A stretch of 64,000 nt of DNA, from positions 1,284,059 to 1,348,058 of the forward strand of contig NZ_JAKKSL010000001.1 of the NCBI RefSeq assembly GCF_022669015.1, read 5' to 3'. Positions 40,020 to 50,015 of the stretch are shown one piece after another. The position numbers and the translations under genes are program-made. The notes under the pieces were generated by a model, which was given only the letters and a program-made list of their open reading frames with translations, ran no database searches and was not told the origin of the DNA. The first letter of the stretch is position 1. Every line of letters begins with the position of its first letter. The DNA comes from Colwellia maritima. Its GTDB lineage: Bacteria; Pseudomonadota; Gammaproteobacteria; Enterobacterales; Alteromonadaceae.

Positions 40020-42093
40020 TTACCAAATCGTTACGCGTTTTTCTGGTGCTATATACATTGCATCACCTTCTTTAACATCAAAAGCTTTGTAAAACTCATT
40101 CATGTTTGATAGTGAACCTAAGGCGCGGAATTCACCTGGAGAGTGAGGGTCAGTTGCAACACGATTACGCATTGATTTTTCCACTATTTTAGAGCGCCAG
40201 ATTTGGGCATAGCCCATGAAAAAACGTTGGTCACCCGTTAAACCATCAATAATCGGAGCTTCTTTACCATTTAAAGAGGCTTTATACGCTTTATAAGCAA
40301 TAGTGACACCGGATAAGTCACCAATATTCTCGCCTAAAGTTAATTCTCCATTAATGTTTAAATCATCAAATACTTGGTAGGCAGAATATTGGTCAACTAA
40401 TGCTTTGGTACGTTTCGAAAATTCTTTAAGATCTTGCTCTGTCCACCAGTTGCGTAAGTTGCCGATAGCGTCATATTTACTGCCTTGGTCATCAAAACCA
40501 TGGCCCATTTCGTGACCAATAACGGCACCAATACCACCGTAATTTACCGCGTCATCAGCTTGCATATTAAAGAATGGTGCTTGTAAAATAGCGGCAGGAA
40601 ATACAATTTCGTTTGCCGGTGGATTGTAATAGGCATTTACCGTTTGAGGGGTCATGTGCCATTCCCATTTATGGATAGGACCTCCTAATTTCGCTAGTTC
40701 TTTGTCACCAAGCAACTTTACGGGCACGGATAATATTACCGACTAAATCATCTGCATTGATGGTTAGTTTGGCGTAATCTTCCCATTGATCAGGATAACC
40801 AATCTTAGGTGTGAATGCGGCTAGTTTCACTTGGGCTGCTTTTTTAGTGTCCTTTGACATCCAGTCTAAGTTATCAATACTTGAACCGTAGGCATTGCGT
40901 AAGTTTTCAACTAACTCACTCATGCGTGCTTTAGCTGCAGGCGTAAAGTGACGAGCCACATAAACTTTACCAATAACCTCACCTAAATTTCTGTTGACTA
41001 CGCTAACGCCACGTTTCCACTGTGGACGCTGTTCTTTTAGGCCGTTCAGTTGTTTTGAAAAGAAATCAAAATCTTCATTATCAATGTCTGTTGTTAGATA
41101 GCTTGAGAAGGCATTTAAGGTATTAAAGGTTAAATATTGCTGCCAAGTAGCTAATGAGGTTTCATCAAATACTTTACCAAAACCTTCAATAAAACTTGGT
41201 TGATTGATAATAATATCTTTTTGTTTATTGATCCCTTCAGCACTTAAAAATGCGTTCCAGTTAAATTTATTTGTTAAGGTGTGCAATTTGTTTGTGGAAA
41301 TCTTATTATAGCTTTTTTCACTGTCTCGCGTTTCGACTCGTGTCCAATGAGAGTTGGCTAATTTGGTTTCTAATACCATTATATTTTTAGCTGAAGCTTT
41401 TGCGTTTGGTAATCCCGCTAATGTTAGCATTTTTTCAATATGTGTTAGATAGCTTGCGCGCAGTGATACAAAACGTTCTTCTTCATTAAAGTAGTAATCT
41501 CGGTCAGGTAAATTCAATCCACTTTGCCAAATATAAGCAGCATAGCTCGACGAGTCTTTTTCATCTATATTGACATAGAGGGCAAGAGGATTATTAATGC
41601 CACTTGATGAGTAGGCACCAAAGAAGGTGGCTAAATCATCTTTATTTTTAAGGTTATTAATTGCATTGAAAATACTATTGATAGGTGTTATGCCAAGCGA
41701 GTTTCGTTTATCTGTGTTCATGTATGAGCGAAATAAATCAGCAACTTTTTGTTCATCTGAACCCATCGCTAAATTTTTGGTTGCCGCTAGCTCTTCAATA
41801 ATCGCTTTTACGTCATTGTCGGCTTTATCTCGTAAATCATAAAAGGAGCCAATCGCGGTTTTATCATCAGGAATGTTATTTTTTTTCATCCATCCGCCAT
41901 TGATATAACGATAAAAATTATCTTGAGGACGAACACTATGATCTATATTTGCTTGTTCAATACCTGAAGCTAGTACTGATTTTTGAGGCGTTGTAATACT
42001 GTTTTTAGTTGTTGATTTTGACTCGTCGCTGTTGCTACAGCCACTAAGTAGCAGTAAAGAAGAGCATACTGCACTTGCTATAATTGTTTTCAT
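40020..42093 (-). CDS. M13 family metallopeptidase (PepO-like) lipoprotein, frameshifted
   Basis: A neprilysin-like oligopeptidase of about 690 residues. The N-terminus is a lipoprotein signal (LLLLSGCSN), so it is probably anchored in a membrane facing the periplasm. The N-terminal M13_N domain spans residues 50-430. The C-terminal catalytic part has NAYYNPPANEIVFPAAIL, the zinc motif GHEMGHGFDDQGSKYD and the third ligand in LGENIGDLSG. The frame breaks near 40715, between RARKVAW and VKLLGDKELA. It cleaves short peptides in the family. It is monocistronic with its own terminator. Confidence 0.88.
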
Positions 42094-42331
42094 GTAATCA
42101 CTCTCATTTTATTTTTGAACATATGCTACGGCACAATTTATGTTTTGTGTTTAGATTAGATACGTTGTTATGAAAAATATGGTTATTCAATGTTACGAAG
42201 AATTTAATTAAACTTCTAGTTAGAGACACATCTATTTACATATTTTATGTAACTAAAAGTTTATAATAAATTTACAAAATGTTTACAAGTGGCTTGAGTT
42301 GGTTGGTTAATTTTTTCGGGTAGAATGCTAT

Positions 42332-43033
42332 TTATTTGTCAGGATGAGTAATAAATAGATCAACGGCGCATTGACACATTTCATCAATTTGACTGGCATC
42401 ACCATAAATTCCATCGATAACCAGTTGTGCTATTCCGTGTAAGGTTGCCCAAGTTACCTGTGCTAGCCTGAGGGAGTTCTGAGATTTGGGGAGTATGCCT
42501 TTTTGTTGCCAAGCTTGAGTCATTTCTACTTGATATTGAAAACTAGGATAAGCCACATCAATTAGTGCTTGTGAGCTAGTTGATGTTCCGCTAGCGCTAA
42601 TTTTTTTCTCATTATTACTCTCCGTTTTGTATTGCTTCCACAATGTACTCCCAAACATCAGTTTATATATAGCCGCATTTTTTGTGGCAAATTGTACATA
42701 AAAGTGAACAAAGTCGCGGTATTTTTCTTGATCAGTTAACTCATTATGATTAAAAATTTGCTCTGCTTCTTTTTGCCAAGAGGTAAAACCTTGTGCGGCA
42801 ATCGCACAAAGTAAATCATTTTTATCTTTAAAGTGATGGTAGGCCGCAGTGCGAGAAACACCTATGCGCTCAGCAAGCTTTCTTAATGATAAGGCTTCTA
42901 TGCCTTGTTCTGTAATCATTGCGGTTGCTGTTGAAAGTAAGCTCGCTTGTAAATCACCATGGTGATAACTTGATTGTTTAGCTGATGCGTTAGTCGCGGG
43001 TGTTTTTTTCATTACTTTCTTTATAGTGGGCAT
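42332..43033 (-). CDS. TetR family transcriptional regulator
   Basis: A 233-residue regulator. The helix-turn-helix is LSLRKLAERIGVSRTAAYHHFKDKNDLL, preceded by a basic stretch with YHHGDLQASLL, which is characteristic of the group with a WHG/TetR_C_13-type C-terminal domain. The C-terminal half contains AIYKLMFGSTLW, also typical. The ligand and the targets are unknown. It lies 33 bases downstream of the ThrE-like gene on the same strand and may be cotranscribed with it, or may read through from it. Confidence 0.87.
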   Translation of the reverse strand: MPTIKKVMKKTPATNASAKQSSYHHGDLQASLLSTATAMITEQGIEALSLRKLAERIGVSRTAAYHHFKDKNDLLCAIAAQGFTSWQKEAEQIFNHNELTDQEKYRDFVHFYVQFATKNAAIYKLMFGSTLWKQYKTESNNEKKISASGTSTSSQALIDVAYPSFQYQVEMTQAWQQKGILPKSQNSLRLAQVTWATLHGIAQLVIDGIYGDASQIDEMCQCAVDLFITHPDK

Positions 43034-43066
43034 AATTAAAGTGTTTTTCTATGAGGTATAGCAACA

Positions 43067-44263
43067 TTAGAAAATATAATACCAAACAACTAACGACATA
43101 AAAATAAGGAATGTTTGTGAACCTAAATCAGTAACAGCCAACATTTGTTGCCCTGATACCAAGCTGTTTAGTCCAATGTAAACCTTACTTCCAGGTACTA
43201 AAACAACCATACCTAACAAACGTACAATGGATGAGGGTAAGTTCATAATTCGAGAGAATAAATTACTGTAAATACCTAGGGCAAAAGCGCCGACAAAGGC
43301 ACCTAAGGCAACACCTAAGTAGCTGCTAGCCCAGATACTAGCGCTAAATGATATATAGCCGGCAATCATGCCCCAAGGGGCATCTTTTAAACGTACTTTG
43401 AATAAAATAACTAAAGATATAGTTAAGGTTGTTACGGCAAGCCACGAGGTCCAAACAGGCATAGTTTCGGGTGGTACAAAGCTCACTTCGCCCCATATCA
43501 GTTTACCCAAGGCCATACCTAAAACTGCACCAAAGTAAATTTTAAACAGCACCATGATACTGTCCATTATTCTCGCAGTACCTGACATTAAATGCCGAGC
43601 AGCTAATTCAGATAATCCTACGGTTAATGATAGCCCTGGGATGAATGCAATGATACTGGACAGTATAACCATGGGTATGTTGATACTAGGATCATACATT
43701 GAAATAAGTGAGGCTAACATTGAGGTGGTAATTGCGGCAATTGGTTCAAGCATTTCAGTAACACGGCGTGAATGTTCTGCCCAGACCACAAAAATAAAGA
43801 CGACAAAACCTAAAATGGTTGACCAAAAAACATCATGCCAACTGGTATGCATTAACATGGCAAAGGCACCGCTCGACGCACCAAAAGCTAAAAAGGTTAA
43901 AAATGCGCCGTAAGGCGGGGGCTTTGCATTGACTTCTTTTAACCGTGCAATAGCTTCCTCTAAGGTTCTTTCACCATTGATTAATTCGTCTACCAATTCA
44001 TCTATGCGTGCTAAAGAGCCTAAATCTATCTCTCCTGGAGTCACTCGCATTAAGTGGTTATATTGTTGGTCGTCTTCATCGTCTGATAAAATAAAAGTTA
44101 ATGCGGTAGGGGTGATAATAAAAGAAGCACGAAGATCTAAAAAATGCGCGATAGAAAGTAAATTATCTTCTAAACGATAGGCTGTAGAGCCAAGCTTATG
44201 TAAGGCTTTACCAAGCTCAATAATAAATCGACGTTTCTGATAAAAGTCATCGGCATGTTTCAT
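43067..44263 (-). CDS. ThrE-like threonine/serine exporter (fused YjjP-YjjB type)
   Basis: A 398-residue inner-membrane protein. The first 120 residues are the cytoplasmic ThrE N-terminal part (RRFIIELGKALHKLGSTAYRLEDNL). About ten membrane helices follow, in two halves: the ThrE domain with GASSGAFAMLM and IAFIPGLSLTVGLSELAARHLMSGTAR, and the ThrE_2 half with LVPGSKVYIGLNSLVSG. The start MKHADDF (44263) is preferred over ten extra residues. In E. coli the two halves are the separate proteins YjjP and YjjB, exporters of succinate; the substrate here may be amino acids or dicarboxylates. Confidence 0.88.
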   Translation of the reverse strand: MKHADDFYQKRRFIIELGKALHKLGSTAYRLEDNLLSIAHFLDLRASFIITPTALTFILSDDEDDQQYNHLMRVTPGEIDLGSLARIDELVDELINGERTLEEAIARLKEVNAKPPPYGAFLTFLAFGASSGAFAMLMHTSWHDVFWSTILGFVVFIFVVWAEHSRRVTEMLEPIAAITTSMLASLISMYDPSINIPMVILSSIIAFIPGLSLTVGLSELAARHLMSGTARIMDSIMVLFKIYFGAVLGMALGKLIWGEVSFVPPETMPVWTSWLAVTTLTISLVILFKVRLKDAPWGMIAGYISFSASIWASSYLGVALGAFVGAFALGIYSNLFSRIMNLPSSIVRLLGMVVLVPGSKVYIGLNSLVSGQQMLAVTDLGSQTFLIFMSLVVWYYIF

Positions 44264-44349
44264 ATAAGGTACAATAAATAAGGGGAGAATCAAACTTGTA
44301 TGCTATGTTAATGTATTTTTAGCATTTGTAAATTTTTTCAGGGAAAAAG

Positions 44350-44523
44350 ATGACTTTATTAATTATTTTGGCCTGTGTGTTTGGCGTTGTTGCTTTGATG
44401 GTCATTTTAGGCGAGCGGTTCGGTAAACCCATGAGTGAAGAGCAGCAAGCAAAATTCAGTAAAGTAAGTCGGATTTTAGTGTTCGTTTTGTTGCTTGCTG
44501 CTATTGTTAAAGAGTTAATTTAG
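44350..44523 (+). CDS. Small membrane protein of 57 aa
   Basis: The frame starts at an ATG with AGGGA seven bases before it and codes for MTLLIILACVFGVVALMVI, a charged middle (GERFGKPMSEEQQAKFSKVSR) and a second helix (ILVFVLLLAAIVKELI). It is divergent from the ThrE-like gene and convergent with the DUF4389 gene. Two-helix proteins of this kind are common in Alteromonadales, without an assigned role that I know. Confidence 0.7.
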   Translation: MTLLIILACVFGVVALMVILGERFGKPMSEEQQAKFSKVSRILVFVLLLAAIVKELI

Positions 44524-44543
44524 TATTTTACAATTATATTAAG

Positions 44544-45146
44544 TTATTTAGGTGTAGATTCCGCCACGCTACAATCTGGCCAATCAGCAAAAGGAAACGG
44601 ATATGCTTCTGAATTAACAGTCAGGAATTGGTTGATTTGGTATTGATACGTATTTAAGTTTTGGCCAAATTTTACCAAAGGCTGATTTGGCTTTTCTGAT
44701 AATAATAATGAGAAAAATTGAAAAATTGCGATCAATGTTATTCCTAAACGAACAAAGCCTGCAATAAAACCGTAACCTAACATAGCAATACCACGTTTTA
44801 TGGCATTTTTATTATGCCAAGTTTTTTCAGTTTCAGTTTCAGTTTGTGTTTCGGGCGTGGGCTTATTAACCTCTTCATTATTATTGGCAGACTGTTCTTG
44901 TGAAGATTCATGTTTAGCTGATTGAGTACTATCGCTTGTTTGGGTCTCAGTATTCAATTTGGTATTATTTTCTGTATTAGTTTCTGTATTTTTTGCAGCA
45001 TCAACTGAGCTTTCTTGTTTTGTATTATGTTCAGCCCCGGCTTTCACGTTGCTTTCAATATTATTTTCTACAGGAAATTCATTGTCAGAATTCGTATTTT
45101 GGCTAGGCTCTTGTTGTGATGTAAGTTTGTTGTCATCGTTATTCAT
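44544..45146 (-). CDS. DUF4389 domain protein with low-complexity N-terminus
   Basis: The C-terminal 80 residues match the DUF4389 pattern: a membrane helix (GFVRLGITLIAIFQFFSLLLS), EKPNQPLVKFGQNLNTYQYQINQFLTVNSEAYPFPFADWP. The first 110 residues are Asn/Thr/Glu/Gln-rich, with imperfect repeats (NTETNTENNTKLNTETQTSD), probably disordered. I chose ATG 45146 (MNNDDNKL) because GGA lies eight bases before it. DUF4389 proteins are inner-membrane proteins of unknown role; one homolog affects alginate export in Pseudomonas, as I recall. Confidence 0.82.
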   Translation of the reverse strand: MNNDDNKLTSQQEPSQNTNSDNEFPVENNIESNVKAGAEHNTKQESSVDAAKNTETNTENNTKLNTETQTSDSTQSAKHESSQEQSANNNEEVNKPTPETQTETETEKTWHNKNAIKRGIAMLGYGFIAGFVRLGITLIAIFQFFSLLLSEKPNQPLVKFGQNLNTYQYQINQFLTVNSEAYPFPFADWPDCSVAESTPK

Positions 45147-45364
45147 ACTATTTTCCTTTTCTAATATTTGTTTATTCGTCATTACAAGGAAGTAATAGCA
45201 AAGAGAATGCCATTATAAATATATAGTTTTTTCAGTATGTTATCAAAGGGAAGATATTACGCCTGAAGATGTGATACTAATACTTAGTCATTTTAAATAA
45301 AATGTGGTTGTTTTGACAAATTGATTTGATTGACAATATTATTCAACAACCTTGCATTAGTAAT

Positions 45365-46153
45365 TTAGTTGATAGAAGGAGTGATCTCAAAGTGTTGTTC
45401 ATGGCTGCATTTTCCTTTTACATTATAACTTCTGTCATACACGGTAATATTGCCATGGTTATCCTGAACAATAATATTGGTTGTGCGCGTGCCATATTCG
45501 GGTGAAACAATAAAAATTGAACTTAGTTTTTGTTCCCAGTCTAATGATAGTCCTGTATTTGGTAAGGTTTCTACTGGTGCTTGTTGGTTGTTTTGCATGA
45601 TGGCAAATAAATCATTAATGGGGAGAGGGTTTTCTGCATTGGCACTGAGTTTAATAGTGTCGGTAAGTTGCTGTTGTCCTAAAGCCATTTTTGGCCAAAT
45701 ATCATCAAGGGCACCATTGCATAAGCTATGAAACCCAGTGGTTAACACTTGTGTTTTTTGGGAAACACTGTCGAAACAGATTAACTTATTGAGTTGGCCA
45801 AAGACGATATTAAAACCGTTATACAAATGAGCTGATTCATTTAGTTGAGCAGATATTTTTTGATCTGTTTTAACTAAAGCTTGCAGTACTATGTCACCAC
45901 GAGATTTTTTATTTTTATCAAGAAGCTGTGGCTGACGAAAATTGGTTAAGGCGCCAAACCGTCCTAGTTGATTTAAACCAAGCCAAGTACCACCTGCTTG
46001 CAAATCTTTGCCTGCTAGTAAACGGCTTTGATCTTCAAGCTCAGGCCACCAATGCATCATTTGTGTTGGTCTTTGATGAAATTCATCGCGATTAGCACAA
46101 ATGACCACTGGATATTTGGGGTGTTGGTTAATAGCAAAAAATAAAATACACAT
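45365..46153 (-). CDS. TANGO2-like NRDE family protein
   Basis: The protein opens with the family signature MCILFFAINQHPKYPVVICANRDEFHQRPT, in which the initiator Cys2 and the NRDE motif define the NRDE (TANGO2) family. The middle has GTWLGLNQLGRFGALTNFRQP, also conserved. Animal TANGO2 is linked to heme or acyl-CoA handling, but bacterial function is unsettled. Length 262 is normal. The next gene on the strand, luxS, ends 38 bases upstream, so they may share a transcript. Confidence 0.9.
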   Translation of the reverse strand: MCILFFAINQHPKYPVVICANRDEFHQRPTQMMHWWPELEDQSRLLAGKDLQAGGTWLGLNQLGRFGALTNFRQPQLLDKNKKSRGDIVLQALVKTDQKISAQLNESAHLYNGFNIVFGQLNKLICFDSVSQKTQVLTTGFHSLCNGALDDIWPKMALGQQQLTDTIKLSANAENPLPINDLFAIMQNNQQAPVETLPNTGLSLDWEQKLSSIFIVSPEYGTRTTNIIVQDNHGNITVYDRSYNVKGKCSHEQHFEITPSIN

Positions 46154-46190
46154 GCTTATTTAGCTTAGCGCTTTAATTCAATTATGATAT

Positions 46191-46706
46191 TTAGTGCGCA
46201 AGTTGCTTTAGTTGCTCTTCGCTTAATAAAATATCTTCGTTGTAATTAATACCAACACCTTGCTCAATAATTAATGAAGCTGTCTCTTTAGCTTGCTCTA
46301 ACGAGTGCATTACTGCGGTGCCACATTGATGTAAATTCAGTTCAGGAATTTCATCTTGACTGGTAACCTCTAAAACATCTTGCATTGATTTAAGCCATGC
46401 GTCAGCGACTTGTTGTTCTGTAGGTGTACCAATCACACTCATATAAAAGCCCGTACGACAGCCCATAGGTGATAAATCAATAATTTCAATGTTATCACTG
46501 TTAAGGTGCTGACGAATAAACCCTGCGAAAAGATGTTCAAGGGTATGAATAGATTTTTCGCTAATGATTTCCATGTTGGGTTTACAAAAACGTAAATCAA
46601 ATACGGTAATATTATCACCGCTTGGTGTACTCATTTTCTTAGCTACACGTACCGTCGGGGCATTCATGATAGTGTGATCTACGGTAAAACTGTCTAATAA
46701 TGGCAT
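46191..46706 (-). CDS. luxS: S-ribosylhomocysteine lyase
   Basis: LuxS splits S-ribosylhomocysteine to homocysteine and DPD, the AI-2 precursor, in the activated methyl cycle. The metal ligands are in [12 protein letters not shown] (His54 and His58 by the usual numbering) and [13 protein letters not shown] (Cys near 128). The catalytic Cys is in [12 protein letters not shown]. At 171 residues the length is normal. There is no lsr-type AI-2 uptake cluster in the window; a metabolic role is certain, signalling is not. Confidence 0.96.
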   Translation of the reverse strand: MPLLDSFTVDHTIMNAPTVRVAKKMSTPSGDNITVFDLRFCKPNMEIISEKSIHTLEHLFAGFIRQHLNSDNIEIIDLSPMGCRTGFYMSVIGTPTEQQVADAWLKSMQDVLEVTSQDEIPELNLHQCGTAVMHSLEQAKETASLIIEQGVGINYNEDILLSEEQLKQLAH

Positions 46707-46775
46707 AGTAATTCTCTTGAAACGTTACTTAAAAGTTAACAGAAAGGGATTTTATCATATTCATGTCACGTGTGA

Positions 46776-47123
46776 CTAATAAACTGGCGCATCATAATTA
46801 ACGCCTTCATCACTGTAGGCAGTTACGATAACATCAGCAACTAAGCCATTTGGGTTACTGACTTCATTGTCAAAAAATTGTTGTATCTGTTGGCGACGTC
46901 CATGTGCAGCCCAATCCGCAGCGGTTGCCCAAATTTCATTAAAAACGATTGTATGCTTATTGCTTGTTGCACTTTCGTGCGCTATTTGTCTCGTAACCGT
47001 GTATTGAATACAGCCTTGTTCGCGATAAGAATCCGGCTCTAATGCCTTAAGCGTATCGAAAAGCGCTTGCTCTTTGCCTGCCTTAGGCTGAAATTGTGCT
47101 AAAACATAAACGCGTTGTGTCAT
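46776..47123 (-). CDS. Antibiotic biosynthesis monooxygenase (ABM) domain protein
   Basis: A 115-residue dimeric ferredoxin-fold protein. YVLAQFQPKAGKEQALFDTLKAL and GCIQYTVTRQ followed by FNEIWATAADWAAHGR show the ABM pattern with its conserved His. Family members are quinol monooxygenases or the AI-2 isomerase LsrG. Its place just upstream of luxS on the same strand (69 bases) makes an AI-2-related role worth testing, but that link is only positional. Confidence 0.85.
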   Translation of the reverse strand: MTQRVYVLAQFQPKAGKEQALFDTLKALEPDSYREQGCIQYTVTRQIAHESATSNKHTIVFNEIWATAADWAAHGRRQQIQQFFDNEVSNPNGLVADVIVTAYSDEGVNYDAPVY

Positions 47124-47203
47124 GTTTTCTCCGAGTATAAAAATTATGAAAAAAAGAAGGATTAAGTATATAATGTATTCACTTAGTTTAAAGAGATTTT
47201 TTC

Positions 47204-47632
47204 ATGAAAGCATGCGGTGTAGAGATAAAGAGTAATGAAGCCATAATTTGTATTATGTCAAAAGAAAATAATTTGTATGATATTCCTCATACGCGGGTTC
47301 AAAAGGTTGGTTTAGATAATGCGGGTGATGCAGAGCAAGTGCAGAAGTTTCAGTTCACCTTTGCTAAATTAATGGAAGATTATCAAGTAACCCATGTCAT
47401 TATTCGAGGTAGAGCGCTAAAAGGTAAGTTTGCAGGTGGTCCAATAGGCTTTAAAGTTGAAGCGGCTATTCAGTTGATCAAAGAATTACAGGTTGAAATT
47501 TTAGCAGGAAGTTTTATCAAAAAAGAATTAGCCAAAAGCCAAATTGATATTGATTTTCGTGATACAGGACTAAAGCAATATCAAGAACAAGCATTTGACA
47601 CTGTGTTTGCATATTTAGAAGGCATTAAATAG
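47204..47632 (+). CDS. DUF3010 family protein
   Basis: A 142-residue protein with an RNase H-like/actin-like fold pattern at its start (MKACGVEIKSNEAIICIM) and the conserved THVIIRGRALKGKFAGGPIGFKVEAAIQL. The family is widespread in gammaproteobacteria, with no known function. It is divergent from the ABM gene. Its last codons lie inside a 24-bp tandem duplication (47614-47661). Confidence 0.85.
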   Translation: MKACGVEIKSNEAIICIMSKENNLYDIPHTRVQKVGLDNAGDAEQVQKFQFTFAKLMEDYQVTHVIIRGRALKGKFAGGPIGFKVEAAIQLIKELQVEILAGSFIKKELAKSQIDIDFRDTGLKQYQEQAFDTVFAYLEGIK

Positions 47633-47661
47633 TGTTCTTTAGAAGGCATTAAATAGTGTTC
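47614..47661. repeat. 24-bp tandem duplication across the DUF3010 stop
   Basis: The unit TTTAGAAGGCATTAAATAGT plus GTTC occurs twice head to tail. The first unit contains the last codons and stop of the DUF3010 gene; the second lies beyond the stop, so the protein is unchanged. Confidence 0.9.
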
Positions 47662-47743
47662 TTGTCATAAGACTATGATAACTTTTGTTATTAAAATTCA
47701 AATAACAACATAAAATCAATTATGATGAGTTGCTCATTTTAAG

Positions 47744-47795
47744 TATTAATTTTAGGTGTTAATTTTAGGTATTAATTTTAGGTATTATCTTTAGG
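47744..47795. repeat. Four 13-bp tandem repeats before a lipoprotein gene
   Basis: Four units of the form TATTAATTTTAGG run head to tail; the second begins TG and the fourth reads TATTATCTTTAGG. The last unit supplies the AGG of the ribosome binding site of the gene at 47803. Copy-number changes would alter the leader or promoter spacing. Confidence 0.85.
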
Positions 47796-47802
47796 AATAG
47801 TT

Positions 47803-49791
47803 ATGAAGGAATCGATGCGTCAACTCTATAAAGTACTATTCCGGTTACTACCCTTATGCTGCAAGCATGTGGTGGCTCAGACGATGAAGAAGTTTTGTCT
47901 ATTTCTGCTGATGTTAGTGAAGCACATTTTAGTAACGAAATTTCGCAGGAATCAACCAGTACCATTGCGGTAAACGTGAACTTTTCTTTGGAGAAGGCTT
48001 GTTAGTAGGCTATGCACCCGATGAAAGTCCTGTTGCTTGGTTAGAGTATCGCACTGAAAATGTCACAGACACTTCAGCAACGATTTACATAGATGTTATC
48101 AACGCACAATTTTATGCAGCTGATACCTATACAACAACGTTACGATTAGCGACAAGCAATGAAGATTTTACTCAATACTCATCACATGACATTGAGGTTT
48201 CATTATTAGTATGGGAGTTGGCCGTTGACACTCAAAAAGTAAAATATAATGGTACTTTTGGTGTTGAAAGTTTGCCTTCCCAACGTATCACTATTGCCGA
48301 AGTTAGTGAGTGGACAGCTACTACTGACGTTGATTGGTTGTCATTAGACATAACATCAGGTAGCGGTGAGACAGAAATTGAAGTAACCCCTGATATTACT
48401 GCATTTACCGTACCCCTGGCTTGCAACAAGGTAATATTGTTTTAACTGAAATAGCGTCAGGTGATACTAAACTTGTCCCTGTGGAGTTGGCGCTTGACAA
48501 TGTTTACATGTTAGCTGAGCAACCCAGTATTTCATTAACGTCAACAAGTAGTAACTCAGTATTAGAGCGAACAGTAACGATTAGCAATAATACTGCTGAA
48601 ACTATAGATTGGCAGGCATCTACAGAGGCGGATTGGCTTACTTTAACGCCAATTAATAATACCCAATTGAAAATTGCTGCTGATCCAACAGTTGCGCCGA
48701 TGAATACAAGTTCTTTAGCTCAAGTGACTATTGCTGCTAGTGAAGAGACTGGTGTAGTTAGTGAAGCGATCAATGTTAATTTTTACAATAGTGATCAGGT
48801 TGTTGAAAATAAAGTATTGGAAAATTTAGAAATCAATAGCAATGAAATACTTCCCTCTCCTTTATTTCCTAAATTTTACGTCGCGGTGGATAACCAATTA
48901 AAGACTTACCATCAGTACACTGGGGTGCTTGAATCTACCTTAGCAGTATCACCAGATAACACAGTGTTAGAGCAATTAATCATGCATCCGGCAGGTGATT
49001 ATTTATTAGCGAAAGCTGTTGAAACAGTGGTTAATCCAGATGATGAAACGACTTCCGAGTTGGTGCATCGTTATAGAGTAAATCTTGCTGATAATGTGAT
49101 CACTGAATTATTGACAGGGGATATTGTATCTGAGCCTATCGATATAGTGCGGCTTTCAGGGCGTTACTTCGTTATTACACAAGTATTAGAATTTGCAGAC
49201 GAAAACCTACAAGTATTGTTTTTAGATGGTGCTAATGCTTTTTTTGCTAGTAAGGTTGATGTCGCCACACAAAAAAACACACTGTTTGCCTTAGATTACG
49301 ATGCCGCAAGCTTCAAACGATACCTACCACAAGTTAACGATTTTGGTGATGATAAAATTTCTGTCTCATTAACACATGAATATCATCCTGCATTATTGGC
49401 AGAAGGTAAGCGTATTATTGATTTTATGGTCTCTAATGATGAACAAAATATTTATGCAATTAGTGAGTCTAGTGAGTGGATTAGTTTTGATGGTGATGAT
49501 TTTGTGGACAATGGTTTACTCGAAGCTAGTGCTTCGGTGGTAACTTTGTTTTTGGAAAAAAACAGTGAAGGCAATCCAAATTATTTAAGATTTGATGGAG
49601 CGAATGCGCTTGGGATTTATTTAGCTACTTATGATTCGAATCAAAATATTACTTCAACAACTTATACAGAAGGAAGGTTGCCAACGCGTGTTAAATTATC
49701 AGGTGATGCTCAGCGTGTAATTATTAATGTGGATGCCTCTACTGACGAAACGCTTGAATCGCAAGTTGAGATTGTAACAATATCGCAGTAG
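47803..49791 (+). CDS. Surface lipoprotein with BACON-like domains, frameshifted
   Basis: Joining three or more frames gives a lipoprotein of about 660 residues. The lipobox region reads LQACGGSDDEEVLSIS. Two beta-sandwich modules follow with DVDWLSLDITSGSGETEIEVTPD and EADWLTLTPINNTQLKIAADP, the pattern of BACON domains. The C-terminal 300 residues look like a beta-propeller, with repeated YVAVDNQLKTYHQYTG- and IYAISESSEWISF-type strands. Breaks lie near 47850, 47985 and 48418. BACON domains often bind carbohydrate or mucin-like polymers. AGGA precedes the ATG at 47803; the start is uncertain because of the frameshifts. Confidence 0.7.
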
Positions 49792-49834
49792 TACTCTGTC
49801 TTTCTTCGGGCTTTTAATGGGCTATTCATAAAAT

Positions 49835-49862
49835 AAAAAGGAGCATCTTTGCTCCTTTTTTT
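49835..49862 (+). terminator. Terminator of the BACON lipoprotein gene
   Basis: AAAAAGGAGCA and TGCTCCTTTTT pair around four bases and end in a run of T, 44 bases after the stop. Confidence 0.88.
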
Positions 49863-49933
49863 GCTTTTTATATCTACACTAATACTAATTCTATTAAAAA
49901 AATTCTTTTAAAAATACAAGGAACATGATTTAA

Positions 49934-49949
49934 TCAAACACCTGTTTGA
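49934..49949. promoter_or_regulatory. PsrA-like box before the acyl-CoA dehydrogenase
   Basis: TCAAACACCTGTTTGA is a perfect-arm palindrome (CAAAC-N4-GTTTG) matching the PsrA site known from fatty-acid degradation genes of Shewanella and Pseudomonas. It is 67 bases upstream of the start, consistent with repression relieved by long-chain fatty acids. Confidence 0.65.
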
Positions 49950-50015
49950 AAGTCTGACCACTGACCAGTTGTGTTGATTTTCGTAAAACAACTCAATTAA
50001 CTATTGGAGAACCCT

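Noticed and set aside
46755..46775. GTCACGTGTGAC as a CRP or other regulator site
   Set aside because: The palindrome is imperfect and lies at the end of a gene rather than in a promoter.
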